Assembly (NCBI RefSeq): GCF_020740795.1
Contig: NC_067304.1
Location: 3,524,056 to 3,588,055 of the forward strand
Direction: 5' to 3'
Origin: Apus apus
Taxonomy: Eukaryota > Chordata > Aves > Apodiformes > Apodidae
DNA: 64,000 bases
Shown here piece after piece: positions 33,655 to 44,124 of the stretch. The notes beneath the pieces were generated by a model. It was not told where the DNA came from and made no database searches. It saw nothing but the letters and a program-made list of their open reading frames with translations. How positions within the stretch are numbered: the stretch's first letter is position 1; the number at the start of each line of letters is the position of its first letter. The translations under genes and the position numbers were made by a program.

Positions 33655-33860
33655 CCTGGTTTTCCTAATTAACAATTAGCACAGAGTGTGCTGCTAATTA
33701 TGTGGTTCCATGTAATTAAGAAGCTAATTAGTGCAGTGTCAATTAAGATTTAATTAGTACCCTTGTCAAAAATACTTGAAAGCACAGTTTATATGCAAGT
33801 GCTTCAATATTTCAATGGTCATGATCTCGCCGGCGCGGGGAGCGCCCGCGTGCCAGCCCT
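33655..33860. promoter_or_regulatory. Candidate conserved non-coding element 4, TAATTA cluster
   Basis: Within about 110 bases there are at least six AATTA/TAATT motifs: ttcctaattaacaattagc, gctaattatgtgg, catgtaattaagaagctaat, gtcaattaag and atttaattag. The block then passes abruptly into a CpG burst (tcgccggcgcggggagcgcc, 33828-33850). This is the densest homeodomain-type cluster in the window. There is no coding frame. Confidence 0.5.
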
Positions 33861-36159
33861 CCTCAGAGCCTGCCAGCAGCTCTCCCAGCCTTTATTGGGA
33901 TGGTCCCTTAGAACATGGGCGTGTGGAGTTCTGTCACAGACACTCGTCATGATTCTGCAGCCAGCCCAGCACCGGGAAGGTGAGGAGTTTTGCTTCCTGC
34001 CAGGATGAGGCTGACGACAGCCACCGACCTTCCCGCTGGGTGGGTGGGAAGATCAGGCCACCCAGCGTGGAGATGGGATCACCTGCAAGACCTCAGCACC
34101 AGGAGTGTGGGGACATCGGGGCTTTTCTTCAACATCAGCCACCACCAAGCAGCTCTGGACAGCTAAGCCCAAGCACAGGTAACTTCCTCCCTTCCAAGGA
34201 TCTCCCAGGCTCTTGGAAAAGCAAGATCCTCATGGAACAGTCACAGCCAAAGGATTTTGTGCACTCAAATGCTTTTATTCTCATAATCTTCTCTGCTACC
34301 TCCAAAGATGACGACAACTTGCCTGAGGGCACAGCAGTGTCCAGAGCTAAACCCATGTCCTTCCAGTCGGGAAAATACCAGAGCAGCTGGACAAAAAGGG
34401 ACACACATCCCCAGAGGGACACCTGGGAGCAGTGCTGGCCATGCTGCACCATGGGACTGTACCCAAAGCCACCACTTCACTGAGCTCCAGACCCCCCTGC
34501 CTCAAAGGCAGAACAGCAAAGGGTCCCAAAAAGCCCTGAGGAGCTGAAGGCTGGTGATGGTAGAGCGAGGAGACCTGAAGGAAGGATGTGGAGCACCAGG
34601 GTGAATAACTTCCACCCCAGCACCCGTATCAGCAGCACCTCTACAGTGCAGAGAAAAACCTCCCCTGGTCTGGGCTCAGCCCTGGCAAAGGGTCCCAGGG
34701 CTGCCCAGGGTCCTGCCCACTGTGCTCCTGGCTTGGGATCACCCAGAATTCCTGGTGTCAGGAAGGGTGTGGGCTGAAGCAGGAGGAGGTAAAGAAGAAA
34801 TATGTCTAGGGCTCTCAAGGCTTCGAGAGACACATAAACAAGAATCCACCTACATAAGCAAACCAAGAACTCTGCAGTTTGTAAATCATCCTCTGCAAAG
34901 AGCTCGAAGGCTCCCAAGCCCACAAGGAAAGGAGCCACCCCCTCACTATTTTTCAACTTGAAGGCAGGGGCTGCTCACAAGGCGTGAGCTGGGATGTGCC
35001 ATGACAGCAGCTGGGAGGAGAAACAGCTTCTCAAGCTCACAACCAGTTCCTCAGACCCCGGGAGCTTTTCCATGCTGGGCACTGGAGCTGCTGGTTGTCC
35101 TGCTCTGCTTCAATGCTCTCCACATACACCTCAAGGCTTGTAAACTCCTCCTAAAGCCAATGCCAGCAAATTAAAGCTGGGCTCGCTCAGGAAGCTGGCT
35201 GCCAGGAGTTTTGGCTTGGTCAGGGACCAGGTTGCTTCACTAACCAGTCCCAGAGAACATCTGGGTAGGAACCCCCTCCCACTGCACACCCACAGCCCCA
35301 CAGACACCTGGGGCTTGGGCATTTTCACCCACCATCCAACCCCTTGCTGAGCAGGTATTGCCAAGAAATGAACATCTCCAGCACAGACTGGAAGGTTTTG
35401 TGCTCTCGAGAAGGTGTGGGAGTGAAGTGATCCAGCAAATAACCTCTTTGGGCAGATAAAAACCTTCACAAAGCTGGTTTGTGCTTTTTGAAGCAACACC
35501 CAGTTCCCCAAGAGCCCCAGCAGAGCAAAACCTCACTTGGGACGTGGCACCGAGTCCCAGACGTGCGTGCATGGAGCTTGACTGCAAAATGACTCCTCAA
35601 AACAGCAGCTTCTCCTGCCAGGATGAGAAAACCTTGTCCCACTTGGCCTAATCCCCAGGAGCAGTTTCTTGGAGGCAGCATCTCTGTGCCAGGCCAAGGG
35701 ACCAGGCTGGAGCATCACTGGGAGATGGACTGTTTCCCCACCTCCCCAGGGGGTTCAGCTCCTGCTGAGGTGACAGAAGTTGGTTTTACACCCCAGGGAA
35801 GTATTTCTTGCCCCTACACGAATTGTGTCTCTGTGTAATTGTCTCTGAAGCTTTCAGTGATACATTGAATAGCTGAAAAAAACCCTGAAGGTCTAAAATT
35901 GTGTCAGGACAATCCCCCAGAGTAACCCTAGGAAGGAAGCAGAGACCAGGACAGCATCAGAGGTGAACAGGTAGGGAGTCTTGGCGCCAGCTGCAGGAAG
36001 GGATCCCCCATCTGCTGCCCAGAGCCAGGACCCTGGATTTGAGGGCTGGTGAGGATGGACCCTGTATCACCCCATGGCTTTGAGCAGGGCTGTCCCACAT
36101 ATGCTCAGGTCCAACAGGTCTTTTCCATCCCACCTTGGGCAGCAGAGTGGGGTGGTGAG

Positions 36160-36335
36160 ACCCTGGCCCAGGTTGCCCAGGGAAGCTGTGGCTGCCCCAT
36201 CCCTGGCAGTGTTGAAGGGCAGGTTGGATGGGGCTTGGAGCAGCCTGGAATGGTGGGAGGTGTCCCTGCCCATGCAGGGATGGCTGGAACTGGATGATCT
36301 CGAAAGTCCCTTCCAACTCAAACCATTCCATGATT
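36160..36335 (+). mobile_element. CR1 LINE 3' region
   Basis: It includes ctggcccaggttgcccaggg, ccccatccctggcagtgttg, ggtgggaggtgtccctgccc and aactggatgatctcgaaagt, ending aaaccattccatgatt. It is a typical CR1 3' end, 5' truncated near 36120-36160. Confidence 0.92.
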
Positions 36336-36589
36336 TATCACCTTGTTTTAAAGGGTAGAAAAGATGGAGGAGCTCATCCCCAAAGCAGCACCAGCCAACC
36401 CACCTCCCTGCCAGAGCTGAGCCCAGCAAAGCCACCGCTCCAGAGCCGCGCGGGGCGGAGGCGTCTGGGGAGCAGGCGGGAAGAGCCAGGAGGTGCTGGG
36501 AATTTTTTTTCTTTTTTCCTCCCATTCCCTTCTCCCTCCCCCCTCCTGCCTTGTACGTGGCTGAGCCTCCTGCTCTCCCACAACGGCTG

Positions 36590-36800
36590 CCAAAATACAG
36601 CAAGACAGGGTATAATTACAGACACTTACTGCGGCCATTACACCACCAGCACGGGCTGCGCAAAGTGACACACGACCCGTCAACTCCTTATTCACGCCAT
36701 TAAGGGGACTCATTAGCATCTTCGCTCAGAAGCAAAATTACCCTCACTGCTCATTTCAAGATGTCATAAATTTTAATTTAGGACCCAAAGATAGCACAAT
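36590..36800. promoter_or_regulatory. Candidate conserved non-coding element 5
   Basis: It contains gggtataattacagacactt, gcggccattacaccacc, ttattcacgccattaagggg, actcattagcatcttcgc and cataaattttaatttaggac. Complex AT-rich sequence with several TAAT cores in GC-rich surroundings. Inferred enhancer. Confidence 0.45.
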
Positions 36801-37789
36801 GGGAGCGAGCTGGCTCTCTCCGGCAGTCGCTGGCTGGCTGAGGGAGGTGGTGGGAGGGAGGAAAGAGAAATGAAAGGGCTGGTTTGATAAAAGATGGTGA
36901 GGGTTTTAAGGGGAGATGGGGAAGGAGTGAAGATGTGCCCAAAGGCCTGGCAAGTGCTTGCCCCATTGGAGGAGGAGGAGAGAGGGATGCTGCCCCAGGA
37001 AGAGTGGGAGACAGGGCAGTGCCGGGTCCCGCCAGGGTACAGCATCCAGCAGAGCCTGAGTTTGGAGCCACCAGCACAGCCCAGCACCACAGCTCAGTCC
37101 TTCTCAATTCCTTTTCCCAGGAGACTGCCCTGAGCCAGTGGTGTCACCCAGGGCTTGGTGCTCAGCAGGTTCTGCCAGGAGATCTTCCCCACCACCCCGA
37201 GGGACAGCTCCAGCTCCCAGGATGGAAAGCAGAGAGTGGAGTGGTGGAAGCCCAGGGACATGACACTGCAGCAGCAGAGAGCACATCCTGTGTGAGGATG
37301 CTCCTCATGCCTGTGACTCACCCTGTGCTTTAGAAGCACTTCAGCAGCAGATACAAACTGGAGCAATCCCATCACCACCACTCCAAATGTTCCCACTCAC
37401 CAACCAAGCAGTGGGAACTCACCCCAAGTCACCCCCCTGGGCTGTCCAGCTTCACACCCACCCCACTGGGAGCTGCTGGGCCAGAGTGTTTGCAGCCTGT
37501 GTCTCGGCAGAAGGGTAGAAACGTGCTGCAGAACCTCAAGAAAAGGCTGCTTTTAGTCTGGAGTAAAAGTTCCTGTTGGAACTGCATCTTCACAGGAGAT
37601 GATCATGGAGCAACTTTCACAAGACCTGCCAGCCCATCTCCCACAGTCAAGCCCCAAAAACCTCCCTCTCTCCTGGGTTTTTGGCACCCATGCCAGGGTG
37701 ACCAGAGGCAACCCTTCCCTCCCACTCCATGGCTGTGCTTGCTTAAGCCTCCACGAAGAAGGAGAAACACTTCCTCTCCTCTCTTCCCT

Positions 37790-38060
37790 GCAAACTCTGC
37801 CAGGCCCAAAAGCAATTACAAATCTCTTAAACTTTACCAGCTACCAGGCCCTGTGATTAATGGGCTTAAATGTCTGCATCTTTAAAAAACAGAGAGGAAA
37901 AAGAATTAGAAGACAAGCAGTTCCAATTATGGGTGGCTGAGGGACTCTGGCCCACTCCTGTGCTATAAGAACATACACCCAGAAAGGTTATGTTAATTTT
38001 TAATGTACAAGACTGTAATTAATTTCTGGGGCTGGCTGGATTAGTAGAGAGTGTAAATTC
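37790..38060. promoter_or_regulatory. Candidate conserved non-coding element 6
   Basis: Motifs such as gtgattaatgggcttaaatg, ttccaattatgggtgg, tatgttaatttttaatgtac and gactgtaattaatttctggg are spread over 270 bases. AT-rich, with no repeat family and no frame. Confidence 0.4.
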
Positions 38061-38399
38061 CAGCCACAGCTCAGGCTGCAGATAAACCCACAGCTCCCAG
38101 GGCTGGGGGGCTCACCAGGAGCAGCACTGTGCCAAGCTCTTGGGGACCCCGTGTCCCCACAGACCCTTTCCAGAGCCCCTTTGCCATCCCTGGGACACAT
38201 CTGGTGGCACCAGGGATGGGGTTTCCCACAGAGGGTCCGGCTACCCCTGCACTGTGCCTAGCACTGGGGATGCTAAAGCACCCAAAGCCACTTTGGAAAG
38301 GTGAAAACACAATATAATCCCTCCAACAACCCTTGGGGAGACTGCGAGAAAAGGGCCCCAGACCCGGCAGACCCAGATCATGTGGCCTGGAAATATAGT

Positions 38400-38840
38400 A
38401 AGTTTTTAAAGGAAAGAAAAGGCTCCATTATTCTCCCATTAAACTCTTCCCAGCTCTCCCCCTCTCTCCCTTCCCTCTGTCAGTCTTTCGTTCCCTCACT
38501 GACTTCCCCCAGCCTCTCTGAAGACAAATCGTTCCCTTAATCACTCTGGAAAAGAACCCCAAGCCGATATAATATTATAATTAATTAATTCACTAAAAAG
38601 GTATTAAATTTCTTTTCCCCCCTGTGGATATTATCTGAATTCATTGACCTTTAGAAAAATCACCCTCTAATTGTAACCAGGTTCAAGTGCATTTCCAGCC
38701 TGTCCCTTTTACATTAATAATATCTTCCAGGACTCCACTATGCTGCTTAAATATTGTATAAATTTCACTGCCCCCTCAAAAAAGGAGAGAGAGAGAGAGA
38801 AAGGCATGAAATGAAAACTATGAACTGATTAAACCAGCTC
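38400..38840. promoter_or_regulatory. Candidate conserved non-coding element 7
   Basis: The block includes gatataatattataattaat, gaattcattgacctttag, accctctaattgtaaccagg and acattaataatatcttccag, plus ttaaatattgtataaatttc. A short (GA)n lies at 38787-38800. TGACCTTT resembles a nuclear-receptor half site. Enhancer role inferred from composition and motif density only. Confidence 0.42.
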
Positions 38841-41371
38841 TGGAGTCAGGGGGAAAGAGGTAAAAGGACTCAACGGTGGCCTGGGAGATGGACAAACCCA
38901 CAGCAGGCTCTCAAAGGAGCTCAGGATGAGGAATCCTGCATTCCCAAGGTTGCTTTGGTCCCTGGCTCTCAGGAAAACCCCAGGACCAGGATGGCTCCCA
39001 GGTGGAGTATCCTTCGGGAAGCAGATTCCCAGGCACTTTGGGGTTCCTTTGGCTGGGAGAAGGGGTCCCAGACCACCCACAACGATCACTTAGGGGTTTC
39101 CGTATGGCACAATGAGCACACGAAGATGGGGATTTCAACAGAATTTCTAACCACTGAGGTAAATGCTCCTCTCAGCCCAGCTCTCCCTGGGGTCCCTGCA
39201 CCTCCACAGGCCCCAGAACCACTGCTCCCTGGATTCTGTTCCTGCAGCCACCACTCTCCTCGCTCCAGGTGCCCATTGTCCCCTTCTCTAGTTGCAGGGA
39301 CCAGCCCCTGCTGCTCTGATCTCAGCAGGACCACACGTGAGGAACAAACCAGCAACTGCTCCACCAGCCCACATGGTGAATTCAGCATCAGGCATGGAAA
39401 ATCCAGCTGGGCTGTCGAGTCTATTGGGGATCCCAGGCCAAAGCTCTTCCTGGCAGGAATCCCAGCCCTGCCAGGGCCAGCAGAGCAGGGCCATTTGGCT
39501 CTGGCTGAGACTTGAGAGTGCAGATTCCTGCTGCTTTCCCCACCTCCCAGGAGGCAGAGCTCAGCCTGTCCTAGCACCCAGCCTGTCCCAGCCAAACCCA
39601 GCAGCTGGGAGCTGGGCTTTTGCTGCTTGTTGGATGGGGAAGGGGCTGCTCCAGCATCACTGCTTCATGTGAGCTGCCACCTGGACCACAGGGGCTTAGT
39701 GACAGGGGCCACATCACTTCTCCAGGTTAGCCTTTGCATCCTCACCTGGGTGGTGGGAAAACGGAGACATGGACCTTCTCCATGAAGGAGTGGCTTGCTA
39801 CCCACACCTCATTTACCCCAGACTTTTTTCCAGCACATCTCTTCCTGACCAGCAAGCCACCAACCACCCTTCATCCCCAGCTCTCCTTTGGTCTCCAGCA
39901 GGCAGCCAAGGCACCAGAAACCCTACCAGCCATTAAACTGTCTGCGAGGTCTCCACGCACCATCCAAAGGGCTCCCCAGCCCCATGGCTTTAAAAACCTG
40001 CTGATGGAAAAACAACAGGCCAGACACTTCCAGGGAATAACCCTTCCAGGCCAGGGACTCACCAAGGGACCAGCCTAGCCCCTTCTCTTTGGAAGCAATT
40101 TCTGGACAAGCATCAGAGGTTTTTCAGTCTTTTTCTCTTTATTACATTCAAAGATGAACTTGCAAAGAGCTGCTTTGGTTTCCTGCAGCCAAGGCAGCCC
40201 TGCTGCTCATTCCCCCACCTGAAAAAGCTATCCCTGCCTCCTGACCTCATCCCAACCGTTGCCACAACAACCCCCAGTGACATCACCAGGGCAGAATTAG
40301 GGCTTCAGGTGGGGAATGAGCAGCAGGAGCAGCCCAAGTGCTCAAAGCACAGGAGGAGCTTGGCAAGAGCCAGAAAGGAAATTAAGGGAGACGAGGAGAG
40401 AAGGAAAACTCCACGACAACCCAGCACCGAGCCAGGGGATGGTTTCCACATTGCAGGTCTGGTTGGTCCCACTCCACGGATGCCAAGGAGCTCTGTGGGG
40501 ATGCCTCGGGCCCAGAAGCCCCTTCAACCACCTCCTGTTCCTCTTGCTGCTTCTGTCCTGCTCTTTGCTCCTGTCTCTGGGGAAAAGCTGCCTTGCTGGG
40601 GGGAGCATCCGGCTCCAGACATGCTGAGGGCTGGGTTGGCTCGTGCTCATTACTTCTTGCTTCAGGATCAAGACCATCTTCTGGTTTATTAAAGTGTTGG
40701 GGTTTTTTGCCTCCCCGAGAAAACTCTTTTTGCAGGAAATTCTCTGGGACTTGAGAAACGACTTTGCAGCTTCCTTAGAGAGAGGGGCTGGTCTGTGCAG
40801 TGGTACCAAAGGGTGGTGCTGAGGAAGTCACAGCTCTCTTTATGCAGATCTCTGGTTTCAAACAACTCCAGCCTGACAAAAAACCCACAAAACAAACCCA
40901 GCCCAACACCTTTCACATGGATCAGCCTGAAGGGGTGAAGTTGCCTCCTCAGCTTCCCAGCACTGAGCATCAGAGGGTCTTCATCCTGTCCCAGCTGGGT
41001 GCAGGTGCTTGCCCTGTGCTCATCACCCTTCTCACACAGCCCCTGCCTGCAGCCCCCCTGCTCTTCTCCAGCCCAGTTTGCCCCCAGTCTCTTCCAGGGG
41101 TTCTCCCTTTCCCCAGCTTTTATGCACAGGGAGGTTAAAAACTCAGCCAGGCAGTTTGTCAGAGGTGCTGAGCACAGGGCCCAGGGGGAGCAGGGGCTGC
41201 TCAGCACCTCTGCCTGCCAGCCCCGTTGTTTTTAACCCTCCTGGGTTTACTGAAGCCAGTTCAAAGAGGCAGAGGGGGCAGTGGCCCTGGCAAGGGGACA
41301 CTGGTGTCAAGCTGAGAACACAAGATGCTCTTGCTTGCAGAGGGCATCAGCCCTGGCACAACACACAGAGT

Positions 41372-41413
41372 TAAGGTTGGGCTCAATGATCTTAAAGGTT
41401 TCTTCAAACCTAA
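41372..41413 (+). mobile_element. CR1 LINE tail, plus orientation
   Basis: ggttgggctcaatgatctta followed by aaggtttcttcaaacctaaa is a CR1 3' tail. It meets a reverse CR1 tail directly at about 41415. Confidence 0.8.
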
Positions 41414-41615
41414 ATCATAGAATTGTTTTGGTTGGAAAAGACCTTTAAGATCATCAAGTCCAGCTCAGCACTGCCAGGGCCACCACTAACCCATGTCCCT
41501 CATGGGGACACATCTACACAGCTTTGAGATCCCTCCAGGGACGGGGACTCCACCCCTGCCCTGGGCAGCCCCGACAGCCCTTTGGGGGAATAAACCTTTC
41601 CTAAAATCCAATAAA
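41414..41615 (-). mobile_element. CR1 LINE 3' region, reverse orientation
   Basis: The plus strand reads atcatagaattgttttggtt then ggaaaagacctttaagatca. It goes on to the CR1 upstream region (acatctacacagctttgaga, ggacggggactccacccctg) and ends near aaacctttcctaaaatcc. It lies tail-to-tail with the preceding CR1 piece. Confidence 0.9.
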
Positions 41616-41629
41616 AAAGAAATTATTCG

Positions 41630-41960
41630 GGGAGCGACAAACAAAGCCCATCCTCAGCTCCCGGGGAGAGCTGCGCTGTGTCCGGGGGGGGTTCCCGCAC
41701 CCCGGAGCGGCTGCGGTGCCACCGACAGGTCCCCTCCGCTCCCCGGAGCAGCCGGGGATGCGCATCCTCGGCCGGGCCGGTTCCCAGCTCCTCCGGTAAC
41801 CGTCTGGCTCTCTCTTGTGGCTGCTCAGCCCCGCTGCAGCCTCGCTGCTCCCTCCTCGACGGCTCCCAGCCCGATCCCCCCGCTGGCCCCGCTCCGGTTG
41901 TCACCCTCCTACCTCCTTCCCCGTCCCCCACCCCTTCAAAAAACAAACCCAAAGCCACAA
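41630..41960. promoter_or_regulatory. CpG-rich islet in the MDFI-TFEB interval
   Basis: Unlike its surroundings this segment has frequent CpG (attcggggagcgacaa, ctccccggagcagccgggga, atcctcggccgggccggttc, tcctcgacggctcccag). It adjoins the CR1 pair on one side and candidate element 8 on the other. It could be a promoter of an unannotated non-coding RNA or an unmethylated enhancer core. No coding frame is convincing. Confidence 0.35.
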
Positions 41961-42269
41961 CGTTGCGTGGGGCAGCGAGAAAAAGTGCCACAGGCTGCGA
42001 GAGACCCCTGAGAGAGCGTGTCACTGGTGGGGGGGACACACACACAGAGACAAGGACCCCCCAGTGCAGCACCCCAAGTCCCTGGGGTGTGATGGCAAAG
42101 GGACTGCTCATCCCCTGCCACCCGCTCCCCATCCCACTGCTCCAGCCATCCCTGCAGGCAGAGCCCAGCCACAACTCATCACACACACCACAAACCTCAG
42201 CCCAGCTCTCCCTCCCTCCCTTTTATATCCCACTTGGAGCCTTGACACCGATTTTTTTTTTTTTTTTTT

Positions 42270-43150
42270 AATCCATGGGTGGCTCAGCCTGTAATTAAGA
42301 GCCCTTCTCTCCTGCCTGCCCCAGCCTCCATCTCCAGCAGCTGCTGTTCAAGCCAAGGAAACCCCCTTTCGTCCTCTCTCTCCTTTATAATTTCTATTTC
42401 CCCCCCCCTCCTTCTCCCTTCTGAACATAAAGGGATGACAGTGCTCCAAGCCAGGGTCTTTTGCATTTCTGAGTTGGTTCTGTTAATTGGAAGGAGGGTT
42501 AAGAATCTGCAAGGTCGTTTCAATCTACATCTGACCTTCAGAGTAATCCTCTATGCCAACACCAGAGCATGTCATTAAAATGAGGCCCCTCTACCATATC
42601 CCGGCATCCCTTTATTCTCTCCTTGTGCACATTAATTGCTCATAAGTTGATTTGATCTCCCTATTCTGCAAGAAGTAAATTGCCCTCTTATTTCGCCATT
42701 TTCATCCTGTTTTCTTAATTAGGCCCTTAAAAATCTCTAGGGCCTCAGCCGGGCCGCAGGCCTCATCCTGGGAATAAATTTTGATCTCAGCCTGATAAAG
42801 AGTGAGCAAACCCAGAGATTGAACAATGTCATTCTGCCCCCCTCCCTCCCCTCCCCACTATTCTCTTGACATGGAAAGGCTATCAGTTTTTCTCTGTGTT
42901 AATATAGGAAATAATTCACACTTCAGGCGTTGTTCTCTACTTAGTGTTCACACTCCCCAGATAAATCAAATCAGGGATTTAATTTTTTTTTTTTCCCTGA
43001 AAGTGTCTGAAACTACTCTTTCTCTTCCCCCCCCCCCTCCAGCCTCTCCTTTCTCCTCCTCCTTCTTTTTAATAAAGTTTCCAAGATTAGCCCCTGTGAT
43101 TTTCCATCCTGGGAAGTCTATTTTAAGGTGGATTTTCTTTCTTTTTTTTA
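42270..43150. promoter_or_regulatory. Candidate conserved non-coding element 8, large
   Basis: Nearly 900 bases of mostly AT-rich complex sequence. It includes gttctgttaattggaaggag, tttcaatctacatctgacct, catgtcattaaaatgagg, gcacattaattgctcataag, cttaattaggcccttaaaaa and gaataaattttgatctcagc, then gagattgaacaatgtcattc. ATTGAACAATG is a palindrome-like paired SOX-type site (ATTGAA/AACAAT). It is the largest AT-rich complex block in the window. Confidence 0.5.
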
Positions 43151-44124
43151 ATTCTTCTTCTTCTCTCTTGTGTGTGTGTGTGTCTAACACCATCACAGAG
43201 GGGAGCAAAGGGACAGCAGGATCCTGGCACGTGGCTCCACACACACAAGCACTGACAGGGGCTGCAAACGTGGCATGTGATGAGTTTTGCCAGGCAGGGT
43301 CTCAGCCCCCCCTCATCCAGCCCAACAGCAGGAGACTTTCCAAACATGTTTTTTCCCAGTTTTTGTGCTGGGCAGGAGTGTCCCCAGCCTGCAGCAGGTT
43401 TGCAAGCAGGACCTGGGGAATACCCTGCCCCACAAGACTGCCTGTACCAGGGGTCTGGGCTCCCCCAGAAGGGTTTTGAAGCACCCAAGGGTGATACCCA
43501 GCCAGTCCCAGCAGTAAGGAGGGGGAAGTGAAGCCCACCCCTCAGGCCACCCAACAAGCAGGACACACACCTGAGCTCCTAGGACAGCTCTTCACCCAGC
43601 ACAGACCAGCAGGAACCTGCTCCACTCCAGCACCACACTGGGCCCCAGAGACAACAGCTCCTTCCACCTCTCCTCTCCGGGGCCTTTTAACTACTACTAA
43701 TTAATGGGCCAAGCCTGGTTCCAATTAAGCCATTAGCACCTCCCACATCCCACCTGTGCTCAGGGCTGGGAATAGTGGACCCACCCACCTGAAGCTTCCA
43801 GAGGGATGGGGACCCTGAAGACCCTAAAGCACCCTGGGATGAGCTCAATGAGAGGAACATCAGTGCTTGCCCCTCTACTCAGCCAGGCTTTCCTCCAATA
43901 AAAAACCCAGCAGCCCCCCAAATCCAGGGCAGTTCCCCATGAGATGGGGATGCTCTTGTAGCCCAGACCTCTGGGCACAGCTGTGGTCTTATTAGGGGCA
44001 AAACAGCTTCAGCTGCTTCCAGCTCCACCACCCTCTCTCCTCCAGGATGAGAAGAAACAGCCCAGGCTGCCACACTCTGGGATGTTGTAAATAAATATAT
44101 TTTAATGATTCTTCTTCCATTCCA

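Larger units (their letters stand above)
31216..44124. other. Intergenic interval between MDFI and TFEB, right half
   Basis: No protein-coding gene was recognised. The interval alternates GC-rich stretches carrying CR1 insertions with AT-rich, TAATTA-containing blocks listed separately. Gaps between those entries (for example 34.0-36.1, 39.0-41.3 and 43.2-44.1 kb) show only unremarkable sequence and short spurious frames. Confidence 0.5.
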
